64,000 nt of DNA from Acidipila sp. (GTDB taxonomy: Bacteria; Acidobacteriota; Terriglobia; Acidiferrales; UBA7541), in contig JAAFGT010000025.1 in the NCBI GenBank assembly GCA_010365215.1, positions 1-64,000 of the forward strand, in the 5' to 3' direction. A model generated the notes under the pieces. That model was given only the letters and a program-made list of their open reading frames with translations, was not told the DNA's origin and did no database searches. The position numbers and the translations under genes are program-made. Positions 49,216 to 58,305 of this stretch are shown in pieces. Each line of letters starts with the position of its first letter. Positions within the stretch are counted from its first letter, which is position 1.

Positions 49216-50262
49216 ATGCTTAGACAAGTCGATAAATTTCTGCGGTACAACCCGGCGCATCGTCAATTCGAGCCGGTGCGGTGGCGGCGTGAAATTTTGC
49301 CGAGCTGGCTGACGATCCGCGACACGGATTCCGCGTTGCCGATCTCGGTTCCCGTTTCTCCGGGTACGCCACCGTTGACGATCTTTCAGCCGTACTCGTC
49401 GGTGAACGGCGCGGATCAGGGTTTCGGAACGCCGTTCGAAATGCGCTCGCTGATTTTCCAAGACGACGTCGACGGCACGGCAGCGGCGAACTTCACCGTG
49501 ATGTTGAAAGAAGTCGGTGAAGCGCGCGAGTTCATGAACAACCCGGTGCACATTCGCACGATTGCCGGAAGCGGGCAGTTCCCGGCGATTCTGCGCGAGC
49601 CGTACATGTTTTTGAGCCAGCACAACGTCAGCGCCAAGTTCGTGAAGGTGGCTGGGCCGACAACGCAGATGCGTTTCTACGCGGCGGGCGCGCAGTATTA
49701 CCCGTGGTCTCCGACGTTGATCCAGTATCCGGCGGACAAGCGCGAGCTGTTGAAGTTGCTGTCGCAGTGGATGAACCGGCGCAAGAGTGTGACGCCGTTC
49801 TGGCTGACGACCGACAACGTGCCGCAGGACGGTTTGACGCCGCCGGGCAGCGTGACGATTCCAGCCGGAGCGGGAACCGGAAAATTCCAGACCACAGCCA
49901 AGATCGGTGACGACGGTCATTTTGAAGCGTACGGTTGGTGCGCGGTTTCAACCGGAAAGTTCGCGCTCGATCTCGTTGAAACAAAAACAAAGCAGACGTT
50001 GATGAACGGTCAGGTCAGCAACGTGAACTCAGTGGGAAGTTCGTTCTTGCCAACGTTGTTCCCGTCACCGTATTTGATTCCGGCGGGGTACCGTTTGCGT
50101 TGGAATTTTTTGAACCTGACAGCAGCGCCGAACTTGGTCTTTTTCACGTTGTTCGGTCGCAAGATTTATGCGCCGATCAGTCAGGTCGCAGAGACGTTGC
50201 AACGGACGGCAGTTCCGACGCCCGCAGATTCGCCGACGATGTTGGTTCCAAGTCCGCTTTAA
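49216..50262 (+). CDS. Beta-rich virion protein with two modules (348 aa)
   Basis: Module 1 covers about residues 75-160 (NFTVMLKEVGEAREFM, FLSQHNVSAKFVKVAGPTTQ), module 2 about 235-322 (GKFALDLVETKTKQTLMN, LIPAGYRLRWNFLNLTAAPN, LVFFTLFG). A helical insert lies between them (KRELLKLLSQWMNRRKSVTP). Starts three bases after the preceding stop. Paralogous architecture with its neighbours. Confidence 0.65.
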   Translation: MLRQVDKFLRYNPAHRQFEPVRWRREILPSWLTIRDTDSALPISVPVSPGTPPLTIFQPYSSVNGADQGFGTPFEMRSLIFQDDVDGTAAANFTVMLKEVGEAREFMNNPVHIRTIAGSGQFPAILREPYMFLSQHNVSAKFVKVAGPTTQMRFYAAGAQYYPWSPTLIQYPADKRELLKLLSQWMNRRKSVTPFWLTTDNVPQDGLTPPGSVTIPAGAGTGKFQTTAKIGDDGHFEAYGWCAVSTGKFALDLVETKTKQTLMNGQVSNVNSVGSSFLPTLFPSPYLIPAGYRLRWNFLNLTAAPNLVFFTLFGRKIYAPISQVAETLQRTAVPTPADSPTMLVPSPL

Positions 50263-50274
50263 AGGGGTACGCCT

Positions 50275-51162
50275 GTGCCAAGAATTCCAACTATCATAGA
50301 CGCGCCGGATGGAACCATTCGCGGCGTCAACATCAAGCGGTTGGCGGAGATTCCCTATTTCCTGTTGGGGAACACACCGAACAACATCATCTCGATGTTG
50401 GCGAACCAATCCTCCGAACCGGTGTCGATGAGCATTTCCGGCGAAGGCCCGGCACAGTTGTTTCACCTCGCGGCGGAGCGCTTGGCTCCCTGCAAAATTA
50501 TGATTCAGATTCAGGATGGTCAGGGCGTTCGTGCGTTGATGAACAAAGCGTGCCACGTCGACACGATCTTCGGAAATTACAATGCAAACAACCGGCCCTA
50601 CACGCTGCCCGAGGCGTTGTACTTGGACGAGCAGCGTCAGGTCATCATCACAGCGACGGATATTTCCGGAGCGGATAACACGTTCCGACCTTCGCTGGAC
50701 GCGCAACGGTTGCTGACCCGGTTGGCTGATCACGACTTGTCCCGTGCTCGCGCCAAGATGGAAAAACGGCAGTACCTGTCGTTGCCGTCGTTCTACACAT
50801 TGGATAACGGCAGTTCCGTTATCGCGGCGAACGGCACAAACGTCGAGACGATCACGGTCGGCCAAGAAAGCCACTTCGACTTGGTGCAGATCACAGCAGT
50901 TTCCACCGGCGTGTTCGACATGGAGATCGTGAACATCTCCACCGGCGAGTCGATGACCGACGGACCACTGGCACAGAGCTTTCCGATTTCGAGCAATCTG
51001 TGTTCAAGCGCCAGCGCAGGATTTCCGTTCAAGTTTCATGAGCCTCTCTTTGTTGAATTGAAATCGAAGTTGCAGATCACGTTGACGGATCGTTCCGGCG
51101 CGCCCAACACGGTGTTTGTAACGTTCGGCGGAAGCAACTTGGCCGACAGAATGTGGCAGTGA
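50275..51162 (+). CDS. Beta-rich virion protein with two modules (295 aa)
   Basis: GTG start with AAGGGG upstream. Module 1 lies at about residues 40-140 (VSMSISGEGPAQLFHL, LDEQRQVIITATDISGADN), module 2 at about 195-290 (GVFDMEIVNISTGESMTD, LQITLTDRSGAPNTVFVTFG). The modules match those of the two preceding proteins in strand order and turn residues. Candidate capsid or penton component. Confidence 0.65.
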   Translation: MPRIPTIIDAPDGTIRGVNIKRLAEIPYFLLGNTPNNIISMLANQSSEPVSMSISGEGPAQLFHLAAERLAPCKIMIQIQDGQGVRALMNKACHVDTIFGNYNANNRPYTLPEALYLDEQRQVIITATDISGADNTFRPSLDAQRLLTRLADHDLSRARAKMEKRQYLSLPSFYTLDNGSSVIAANGTNVETITVGQESHFDLVQITAVSTGVFDMEIVNISTGESMTDGPLAQSFPISSNLCSSASAGFPFKFHEPLFVELKSKLQITLTDRSGAPNTVFVTFGGSNLADRMWQ

Positions 51163-51170
51163 GGTAAACG

Positions 51171-51854
51171 ATGAACACGTTTTTTCAACCACCTGTTAAT
51201 GGGCCGGACAATAGCGCAGTGCTTGCCCGTGCTCGCGCCCGCGCCGGTGTTCGTCCTTTGGGTGACTACCCGGCGGATTTGCCGAACCGGGTCATGATCA
51301 CGCAGGACTTGAGCGACAAAGGTCCGGTGACATCGCCGACGGTGCAAGCACCGTTGCCGACGGACGACAATTCGTTTCTGCGGCAAATCCGCGATTTGCT
51401 TTCGCGCATGCCGACGGCGCTGTCGGATGAATTTCGCACGCGCTTTATTATTCAGCCCAGAGAGACGTGGAGTTTCATTGCTCCGGGCGGGCCGGTTTCG
51501 GTCGGAGTTGGCGCGGCAGTAGCCGTGGTCGATCAGAAGATTGGCGAAAATTTTGCCGGTTTCTTGACCGCTGTCGGTGTGCAAGCTTCTGCGGCGGCAC
51601 TTGCGAATATCATGTGGCAAATTCGAATCAACGGATCGATTCATCCGTTGTTCAGCAATCGCGTTTTTAACGCGTCGAATTTGGCAACGCCAATTCCGTT
51701 TGCAATGGAGCTGACGCAAAGCAGCCGCGTGCAGTTGGTCGCTCTTAACGGTGGCGGTGCGCCAGTCGACGTGTCCGGAGTGTTGGTGGGTTGGACAGAA
51801 CTTTTGCAGTCTTACAAACGCTACGGTTCGACGCCGCAGTCCGGCATTGGTTGA
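51171..51854 (+). CDS. Beta-rich virion protein with one module (227 aa)
   Basis: GAGGTAAACG precedes the ATG. The N-terminal 80 residues are Pro/Ala rich with a linker; residues 95-225 form a single beta domain (ALANIMWQIRINGSIHPLFS, FAMELTQSSRVQLVALNGGG, VSGVLVGWTELL). Similar folds occur in phage capsid decoration or receptor-binding proteins. Third member of the capsid-like series after the two-module genes. Confidence 0.6.
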   Translation: MNTFFQPPVNGPDNSAVLARARARAGVRPLGDYPADLPNRVMITQDLSDKGPVTSPTVQAPLPTDDNSFLRQIRDLLSRMPTALSDEFRTRFIIQPRETWSFIAPGGPVSVGVGAAVAVVDQKIGENFAGFLTAVGVQASAAALANIMWQIRINGSIHPLFSNRVFNASNLATPIPFAMELTQSSRVQLVALNGGGAPVDVSGVLVGWTELLQSYKRYGSTPQSGIG

Positions 51855-51862
51855 GGTGAAGC

Positions 51863-52189
51863 ATGGCAAGTCCGTATGATTTGGTTTCGAAACCGATCAC
51901 GGTCACTCCAGCCGGAGTAACCGTGGATTTCAGCGCGATTGGAATCATGGGTTCGGTGTCGATTGCTAACTTGGGACCGAACTCGGTGTTCTTCGCGTTC
52001 GATTCGACACCGCCAGCAGCCGCGCTTTCAGACGGCGTGTTTGAATGTGATACGTCGGTGGCCCCGATCTTTAACTGGGATCGAATGGCTTTCAAAAATG
52101 TTCAGCTCATTGTTGCTGGTGGGCAGTCGGCTGTGGTTCAGATCGTGGCGGTGCAGGACGACGGCGGAAGCAACGGTTTCAACGGTTGA
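51863..52189 (+). CDS. Small beta-sandwich protein (108 aa)
   Basis: Almost all strands: PITVTPAGVTVDFSAIG, MGSVSIANLGPNSVFFAFDS and LIVAGGQSAVVQIVAVQ. It starts 8 bases after the preceding stop with GAGGTGAAGC as ribosome site. A one-module version of the neighbours, typical of spike-base, decoration or fibre-connector proteins. Confidence 0.65.
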   Translation: MASPYDLVSKPITVTPAGVTVDFSAIGIMGSVSIANLGPNSVFFAFDSTPPAAALSDGVFECDTSVAPIFNWDRMAFKNVQLIVAGGQSAVVQIVAVQDDGGSNGFNG

Positions 52190-52196
52190 GGTGTAA

Positions 52197-55100
52197 ATGT
52201 TCTATCCTAAGAAACAGCGACGGTACACACGCCCTGCATCACGGGGTGTCGCGTCGTTTCTTGGCTGGTTGGGAGATAACCCAACTCGCGCACCCGTAAA
52301 CGTTGATCCGTATGAGCACTGCGTTCCGGGTGGCTTTTGTGCCGCCAATAATCCGTACGTTGTTGATCCGAGCATTAACAATCCGCACGCCGATCCGAAT
52401 AGCATTTTCACGCAGGTCACCGGCGAAGTTCCTGACGCGACTGCGGCGTGGGGTGCGGGCAGCAGTAGCGGTGGCAGCGGCGGCTCGTTTGTTCCTTCGT
52501 TCGTTAAACCATCTCCGCGTCCGGGTGGTTACATCGATCCCGTCTCCGGCGCGTTCGTTGGAACGCCTCCAGTTCAACCGTGGTCGCCACAGGTTGGTCC
52601 GATTACGCCGGTGAGCCCTGTTCTTGGGTATTCGCGGTGTCCTGACGGTAGCATTATACCGATGGGTCAGCCATGTAAGTCGTGGTGGTTTTCAGCACCG
52701 ACACCTGCTTACGTGCCGCCGGTCACGACCGTCAACGACGCACAGAGTTTCGCACCGAACGTTTCAGTAGATCGAACCCCACAGCCGTTTCAAACGGGTG
52801 GTGCCGCGCCCGCGTCAATGGTGAGTTATGGCACCGGAGATTCACGTGGTTCCGGTTACACAGCAGCGCAGGTTGCACGCATCAACGCAGCCACCGCGCG
52901 GCGTAACGCACGTGTACACGTCCGTGCGCCAAAGTATTCCGGCATTTTCAGAAACGCTCGCGCGCAAGCTAAGAACGACGCATTGGTCGCGGCGAGTTAC
53001 GCAGCGTATCCGGGATTGCAGGAAGCGATGGCGGCACAGCTACAAGCGATGATGGCTCCCGGTGCCGGGCACAGCTACGGCATGTCCGGAATCCGTCGTT
53101 CCAATTCGTTCGTGTTCCGTGGACTTCGCGGGCTCGGAGATTCGACGTACGATCCGGGCAGCAGCTCTATTACGGCGTATGTACAGCCGCTGCGGCCTAA
53201 TTTTACGCCGACGGGAATTCGGCCAACGACGCCAGCTTGGTTGCAGCCCGGAATTTTTACGCCACCTCCGATTGGTCAGCCCGGTAGCTATCCCGGCGGC
53301 GTGGTCGCGGTAAATACGCCGACAGGGATTAAGTATCTTCCACCTAATTTAGTTCCCGGTGTTGGTCCTTCGTCGGGTCCGACTTCGATTGACATCACGA
53401 CTCCGGGAGCTTTGCCCGGAACGAACGTTCCTCCAGCGCAAGGTGTAGTGCAGTCCGTTCCCGGTTGGACGGCAGCGGATTACGCTAATCTGGCAGCGCA
53501 GCAACAGGCCGCGCATAACGCCGCCGTTGCAGCGGGGTCAGGCTCGGGCACGGATGCGTTGCAGTCAGCGATCAACGCGGCGGTTGCTTCCAAGTACACT
53601 GATATAACGCCGATCAGAATTCCGTACGCCCCAGCGCGGCCTGTGTACACACCGCCAGTGTATCAACCGCCGCGAGCACCAGCAGCCATCGCGCCGAGCT
53701 ACGCGTACCAACCACCACCGGTTACAATTCCAATTGCAGCGGCGAAGCCGATCACTCCTTACGTTTTTGTGCAGCCGAAACCTGTTGCCGGAAGCGGTGG
53801 TTCACCTGCGCCGGTTCCGAATGTTCCGTATGTCGATGATAGCGATTTCGACACAACGGTTGCTAGTGGTACTACGGTTGTGTTTTTTCATGGGCCTCAC
53901 TGTGGTCTGTGCACACAACAAATGAAGAATATTACTACGCTGACGACACAACGACGCGCGGATGGATCGCAGGCGTACAAAGTTGTTGAGTACTACGCAA
54001 CTGAGAATAACGCAAACCGCGCAAAGTTTGATCAGTATGGAATTCGCGGTTACCCGAACATCATGGTTTTTAAAAATGGTGTTCCACAAACTTGGAACGA
54101 TCCAACGTTGGTGAACCCTCGTGTGAGAGCAATTGGAAATCACACGTTTGAACAAGTTAAAGCGTTAGTCGACCAAGTTGCAGCGTCAGATGTTTCAGCA
54201 CCACCACCTCCACCTCCGCCTCCGCCTCGGCAGATGCCGGTGTACGTGCCACCACCTGAGCAGACAGCGCAAGCGCCGTCAGTTGGTCCGACAGAAACTG
54301 GGTCTGGCACGCAGCACGCGACCGACAGAAACTTTGCGACGATGATTGGCGGCTCCGGTGTTACTACGATTGTCGTCTTCCATGCTAGGTGGTGCCCCCA
54401 TTGCCCCGATTTTGTTCGATATGCAAATCAGGTGGTGAGTGGTCAGTTCACTAACGGAGCGTCGTACAGAAACAACGGCGTCATGAATGGGTCTGTCAGA
54501 ATTGTTGATGTTGACATTGACGAAAGTCCAAAGGTCGCCGCAGGCGTCAATTCTGTTCCGTCGCTGAAGATGTACAAAGATGGTCAGTTTGTAACGTCGG
54601 ACATTCAGCTTCCGGATTTCACAAAACAGTATCCTCCGGGAACGGTGACTGCTCCTGTCGCGCCAATTGTGGAGTTGCCTGACCAACCATACGCGGCTGG
54701 GGCGCTGTTCGTTAAGCTGCTGCAAGCCGGTAAAAATACAGCAGCGTTAGTGTCTTCGGGGTTGGGTATTTCAAAAGCAGAAACAGCGCGCAAGAATGCC
54801 GACATTGAAAAGTTTTCTTTGCAGTACGACAAAGAGATGGCCGCGCGTGACGCGGCGCGCGTGAAGGTCGCTGCGGGGCCGTTCGCCCGTGCATACGCAG
54901 CGAAGCGCGGTGGTGGCCCCCTTGAGTTGGTTGATGACAGTTACCAGTTAGCTGGAGCACAGGCTGCGAAAGATTTGCAGACCGCAATCACGGCTGCTTT
55001 GGAAATTAAACGTGTCAGCGACGCGGGTCACGCGCCGGTAATTCCGGGTTGGTCGCCACGACCGGGCTATCCAGAAATTATGCCGGGCAATGCAAGCCCA

Positions 55101-55778
55101 GCGGTGGTGACGTTGCCGCCGGGCACCGGAGTGCCGTCACTGCGAACACCGCCGGTTGGACCGTACTATGGTTTGACATTTAACGAAGCGTTTCCGCCGG
55201 GAACGTTCGCAGTTGACAAACCTTTCATTCCTGCGGATAAGCCGTCGCAAACACCTGCGGCTACTGCGCAGTTCACGCCGGAAGAACAGGCGGCGGTGCT
55301 TAACATTTACGAAAAACTGAAAGCAGCACCTGCTCAAGTGGCAAGCGTTTACACGCAAGCGCAGCAGGGACAAGCCCAGCTTGCAGCAGCACTGCATGCA
55401 CAAGCTTTGTTGGTGCCACCCAGCTCTATTCTCAAAGATTACACAACCGATGATCGTGTCGTGAATCCGGATAACTACGGTGGAATTCCAAGCTACGCGA
55501 AGCAAGCACTCAACGATGCAAATCGGTACGCGGATAACTTTGCTACCGCAGGAAAAATTTTGCAGAAATTGCAGCAGCAGACCGGAGCATCTTCTGATTT
55601 AGGCATCACTGTTGCACAGGTCATGCCGCTGTATTTCGGCGCGAAGAAAGATTACGACTCTGCGATCACGGTTGAAGAAAAGTTGGATCGGTCGCGGCGG
55701 TTGGCCGAGTTGGGTGAAAAGATTTACTGGGCCGTGGATGCGGAGATGAAAAAAGGTCTTTACGGAAACCTTAAGTAA
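52197..55778 (+). CDS. Giant protein with two thioredoxin domains (1193 aa)
   Basis: Residues 1-540 are Pro/Gly/Ser/Ala rich and extended. A thioredoxin domain at about 548-660 has CGLC (569-572) in FFHGPHCGLCTQQMKN and the cis-Pro GYPNIMVFKNG. After a PPPPPPPPP linker, a second at about 710-825 has CPHC (733-736) in FHARWCPHCPDFV and VPSLKMYKDG. The C-terminal 350 residues are helical and Ala/Gln rich. Both active sites are intact, so it could exchange disulphides. Length, repeats and position suggest a virion component. Confidence 0.85.
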   Translation: MFYPKKQRRYTRPASRGVASFLGWLGDNPTRAPVNVDPYEHCVPGGFCAANNPYVVDPSINNPHADPNSIFTQVTGEVPDATAAWGAGSSSGGSGGSFVPSFVKPSPRPGGYIDPVSGAFVGTPPVQPWSPQVGPITPVSPVLGYSRCPDGSIIPMGQPCKSWWFSAPTPAYVPPVTTVNDAQSFAPNVSVDRTPQPFQTGGAAPASMVSYGTGDSRGSGYTAAQVARINAATARRNARVHVRAPKYSGIFRNARAQAKNDALVAASYAAYPGLQEAMAAQLQAMMAPGAGHSYGMSGIRRSNSFVFRGLRGLGDSTYDPGSSSITAYVQPLRPNFTPTGIRPTTPAWLQPGIFTPPPIGQPGSYPGGVVAVNTPTGIKYLPPNLVPGVGPSSGPTSIDITTPGALPGTNVPPAQGVVQSVPGWTAADYANLAAQQQAAHNAAVAAGSGSGTDALQSAINAAVASKYTDITPIRIPYAPARPVYTPPVYQPPRAPAAIAPSYAYQPPPVTIPIAAAKPITPYVFVQPKPVAGSGGSPAPVPNVPYVDDSDFDTTVASGTTVVFFHGPHCGLCTQQMKNITTLTTQRRADGSQAYKVVEYYATENNANRAKFDQYGIRGYPNIMVFKNGVPQTWNDPTLVNPRVRAIGNHTFEQVKALVDQVAASDVSAPPPPPPPPPRQMPVYVPPPEQTAQAPSVGPTETGSGTQHATDRNFATMIGGSGVTTIVVFHARWCPHCPDFVRYANQVVSGQFTNGASYRNNGVMNGSVRIVDVDIDESPKVAAGVNSVPSLKMYKDGQFVTSDIQLPDFTKQYPPGTVTAPVAPIVELPDQPYAAGALFVKLLQAGKNTAALVSSGLGISKAETARKNADIEKFSLQYDKEMAARDAARVKVAAGPFARAYAAKRGGGPLELVDDSYQLAGAQAAKDLQTAITAALEIKRVSDAGHAPVIPGWSPRPGYPEIMPGNASPAVVTLPPGTGVPSLRTPPVGPYYGLTFNEAFPPGTFAVDKPFIPADKPSQTPAATAQFTPEEQAAVLNIYEKLKAAPAQVASVYTQAQQGQAQLAAALHAQALLVPPSSILKDYTTDDRVVNPDNYGGIPSYAKQALNDANRYADNFATAGKILQKLQQQTGASSDLGITVAQVMPLYFGAKKDYDSAITVEEKLDRSRRLAELGEKIYWAVDAEMKKGLYGNLK

Positions 55779-56047
55779 TGCTCGCGATTCTTTCTTCGAT
55801 TGGCATGTGGTTGCTCAAGCAGTTCTTGAGCGGCATTCTTGGAAACATCGAGATGCATGTTCAGGATCAGCAACAGCAGCAAACCGACGCGGCGCTGTTG
55901 AAGGCGCAGACCGTCGAAGAAGGCGCGGCAGTGGAAGTGAATTCAGTGAAGTTGAACCAGACCGTGGCCGGGCAGTACGCGCAGGAAGCGTCAAACCGAC
56001 CAAGCACCGATCCATTTGGGGTGAACGCGTGGAACGAAAAGAAGTAA
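55778..56047 (+). CDS. Small protein with N-terminal membrane segment (89 aa)
   Basis: TAATG overlap with the preceding gene. Hydrophobic start (MLAILSSIGMWLLKQFLSGI), then a Gln-rich helix (VQDQQQQQTDAALLKAQT) and a polar tail. Its end overlaps a lipoprotein gene by 19 bases. The pair of a membrane-anchored helix and an overlapping lipoprotein recalls Rz/Rz1 spanins, but lengths and topology do not settle this. Confidence 0.7.
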   Translation: MLAILSSIGMWLLKQFLSGILGNIEMHVQDQQQQQTDAALLKAQTVEEGAAVEVNSVKLNQTVAGQYAQEASNRPSTDPFGVNAWNEKK

Positions 56048-56409
56048 CGTTAACAATTGTCCGGGCAGTTCTCGTGATCATCGCCGTCACCGGCCTGATC
56101 TTCACGTCCGGTTGCACCGTAGCTACACACCAAGCCCCGGCGTCGGTGCGTTCGTATTTTCCGATTTTGGATATTCCAGAGCTGCCGCAGCTTGAAGCGA
56201 TGACTCCGGAGGAACTGGCAGCGTACGAGAAGCTTCCCACTTCTTTGCAAGTGAAATTGGTGCACAATAATGATAAGCTTCAAGTGTGTTGCAAACAGAT
56301 GAAGGCGCAGCTCGAAGCGTACAACGCGGCGGCGGCGGCAAACAACAAAACCAGTGATGCGGCCTTGGGAATTAAAATCCAGCCGCCTGTGACCGGAGGA
56401 ACGCCATGA
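56029..56409 (+). CDS. Predicted lipoprotein (126 aa)
   Basis: GTG start at 56029 with GGGGTGA nearby. TIVRAVLVIIAVTGLIFTSGC is a lipoprotein signal ending in lipobox TSGC (Cys27), here also the longest hydrophobic segment. The mature part is helical with Pro-rich start and CCKQMKAQLEAYNA. It ends four bases into the next gene. Possible spanin-type or virion-anchored lipoprotein. Confidence 0.7.
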   Translation: MERKEVTLTIVRAVLVIIAVTGLIFTSGCTVATHQAPASVRSYFPILDIPELPQLEAMTPEELAAYEKLPTSLQVKLVHNNDKLQVCCKQMKAQLEAYNAAAAANNKTSDAALGIKIQPPVTGGTP

Positions 56410-56993
56410 CTTCTTTTACTGACCTTTTTACTCTCCACAATATCGGAATTGCGCTGACCGGCGCGTTTGGACTTTTGCTGGGTCAGCAGGTGTTCGCGTG
56501 GCTCAACACAAACGGTGTTGCGATGGTCAACGCGAAGCTGGAAGGGTTTCGTTCCGAACTTAACCAGAGTAAAATTTTCGGTGGGCTGCTTGGACAAATT
56601 AACGCTGACGACGCGTGCATCGGCATCATCGAAGCGTGCATCCCTGACATCATAGTCACGTTAAGCGCTGACGTGCAGGTGATGCTGAAGAACGGAACTT
56701 TGACCGACGCAACGCAGTGGCGTGCAATGGCGCACGCGTTGTGGGCGAAAGCAGAAGGTCAGATCATTGGCGGCGCGCACGACTACCTTGAACACAGCTC
56801 GTTTGAAGATGGGATTGTGTTGGCCGAGAATCTTTTGCGGCGATTCTTTGCTAAGCAGCAGATCGTCAACCTTGGAGTTGTCGCGGTTCCGCCTGTTGCG
56901 CCGGTTGTGACCGTGACGACACCAGCGACACCGGAGACCTCGGTTGCATCTGCAACACCGGCGGTGTCAGTGTCCGCTCCGGCGAACGGTTAG
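56406..56993 (+). CDS. Membrane-associated protein (195 aa)
   Basis: N-terminal hydrophobic segment (IGIALTGAFGLLLGQQVFAW) then a soluble helical domain (residues 40-150: NADDACIGIIEACIPDIIVT, QWRAMAHALWAKAEGQIIGG) and a Val/Thr/Pro/Ala-rich tail. ATGA overlap with the preceding gene. Unknown. Confidence 0.7.
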   Translation: MTSFTDLFTLHNIGIALTGAFGLLLGQQVFAWLNTNGVAMVNAKLEGFRSELNQSKIFGGLLGQINADDACIGIIEACIPDIIVTLSADVQVMLKNGTLTDATQWRAMAHALWAKAEGQIIGGAHDYLEHSSFEDGIVLAENLLRRFFAKQQIVNLGVVAVPPVAPVVTVTTPATPETSVASATPAVSVSAPANG

Positions 56994-57004
56994 AAGGGAA
57001 GCGA

Positions 57005-57304
57005 ATGAAAAACGCAATGTGGCTCATCGTGGTGGCACTCGGCGGATACGCGGCATACAAAGCCGTGACCGGGATTGCCGCTTCAACAGGTCTGCCGGGA
57101 TTGGCTCCGGGAGTTCCGGCTCCGGCGTTCAAATTGTTGTTGCCGTTGCCGCCCGGTGGAACGCTCACCGGTCGCATCCAGACGACGGACAACGCGCGTC
57201 CGCCGAATTACACTGAAGAGGTTTCTGGTTTCGGTGCCGGGCAGTGGGCTGAAGTGGTTTCTCCAAACGGTCGCAAGGATTGGATTCCGATTGCTACCTC
57301 GTGA
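57005..57304 (+). CDS. Small protein with N-terminal membrane anchor (99 aa)
   Basis: MKNAMWLIVVALGGYAAYKA is a single anchor; the rest is a small beta domain (GGTLTGRIQTTDNARPPNYT) suited to the periplasm or virion exterior. It is the only anchor of this stretch at the N-terminus rather than the C-terminus. AGAAGGGAAGCG precedes the ATG. Confidence 0.7.
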   Translation: MKNAMWLIVVALGGYAAYKAVTGIAASTGLPGLAPGVPAPAFKLLLPLPPGGTLTGRIQTTDNARPPNYTEEVSGFGAGQWAEVVSPNGRKDWIPIATS

Positions 57305-57319
57305 ACAGAAAGGACAGCC

Positions 57320-57616
57320 ATGCCAGCAGTAAGTCTTGACACCATTTATCCGACAGATGCGTACTCCGGTCAGTTTGGTGGTGCGTATTTGGTGCCGACA
57401 CAGGAGGCTGTGTACGCGCAGCAGACCAAAAACTATTGGCTGCAGCCCGTGGACGATTCGGAGTTTGCAGATACACCAATTCCGGGGTTTAACGGTCTCG
57501 GCCAAATTCCGGATTTGTTTCCCGGAGTTTCAGCGCAGACCAAGTCGTACGTGTTGTACGGTTCGATAGCGATTGTGGCGCTGTCGGTGTTGTTCTGGAT
57601 GTCGCGGAAAAAGTAA
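57320..57616 (+). CDS. C-tail-anchored membrane protein (98 aa)
   Basis: Soluble Tyr/Pro/Gln-rich N-terminal 70 residues with FNGLGQIPDLFPG, then one membrane helix (YVLYGSIAIVALSVLFWM) ending SRKK. GAAAGGAC is 6 bases upstream of the ATG. It is the first of a series of proteins with this layout. Confidence 0.75.
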   Translation: MPAVSLDTIYPTDAYSGQFGGAYLVPTQEAVYAQQTKNYWLQPVDDSEFADTPIPGFNGLGQIPDLFPGVSAQTKSYVLYGSIAIVALSVLFWMSRKK

Positions 57617-57618
57617 CC

Positions 57619-57969
57619 ATGGGACCGGTCGCGTATGGCCCGGAAGCGCCGGGAGAGACGCTGCCGGGTTGGTCGTCTCCCGGAGCGTATAACAGCATGC
57701 CTATTGTGCCTATTGTTTCTGGTATTGCTGCGGTGCTCGGCGTCGGTGGGACGCTGTTGGCGGCTAACGCGCAGCAGAAGCTTGCTGCGCAGCAGGTGCA
57801 GCAACAGCGTTTGGCCGTGCAAGCCGCCGCCAAGTTGCAGAACGAGCAGGCCGCGTACCAAGCGCAGCAACAGCAGTACTCGACGGAAGTGTACACGCTG
57901 ATCGGAATTGGTGGAGTCGCCGCTGTGGTCTCTCTTTTGTTTTTGTACAACGCGCTGAAGAAAAAGTGA
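57619..57969 (+). CDS. C-tail-anchored membrane protein (116 aa)
   Basis: Starts MGPVAYGPEAPGETLPGWSS, a motif shared with the 58808 gene. Residues 30-50 form a Gly/Ala/Val-rich hydrophobic segment, residues 50-92 a Gln/Ala helix (QQVQQQRLAVQAAAKLQNEQ), and a C-terminal membrane helix (IGIGGVAAVVSLLFLYNAL) ends KKK. Two bases after the preceding stop. Confidence 0.75.
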   Translation: MGPVAYGPEAPGETLPGWSSPGAYNSMPIVPIVSGIAAVLGVGGTLLAANAQQKLAAQQVQQQRLAVQAAAKLQNEQAAYQAQQQQYSTEVYTLIGIGGVAAVVSLLFLYNALKKK

Positions 57970-57976
57970 GGGCGGC

Positions 57977-58303
57977 ATGAACATGATGGGAATGGCTGGA
58001 AAAAATTCAGCGCACGCACTTCTGGGCCTTCGGCCCCAGTTTCGGCACCGCATGCACGGACTCAACGCGATTGACTTGTCGACGTTGGCTAAAATGCTGC
58101 CGACGGGCGCGGTCAACGCGGCAAACACAGCGGTGCAAGCTGCGGGGTACGCGCAGACGCCGCAGTTCAGTCAGCAGGTCGATAAGGTCACCGGTGACGT
58201 CGAGACGTACTTGTTTGCACAGATCGGGCTGCAGACGATGGCGACCGTGGCTACGTTCGGAATTTTTCTGATCGCGTTGCATAAGTTCATGAGGAACAAA
58301 TAA
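57977..58303 (+). CDS. C-tail-anchored membrane protein (108 aa)
   Basis: N-terminal 75 residues polar and basic (AGKNSAHALLGLRPQFRHRM), then a C-terminal membrane helix (MATVATFGIFLIALHKFM) ending RNK. The ATG at 57977 follows GAGGGCGGC. Part of the same operon and layout as its neighbours. Confidence 0.72.
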   Translation: MNMMGMAGKNSAHALLGLRPQFRHRMHGLNAIDLSTLAKMLPTGAVNAANTAVQAAGYAQTPQFSQQVDKVTGDVETYLFAQIGLQTMATVATFGIFLIALHKFMRNK

Positions 58304-58305
58304 GC

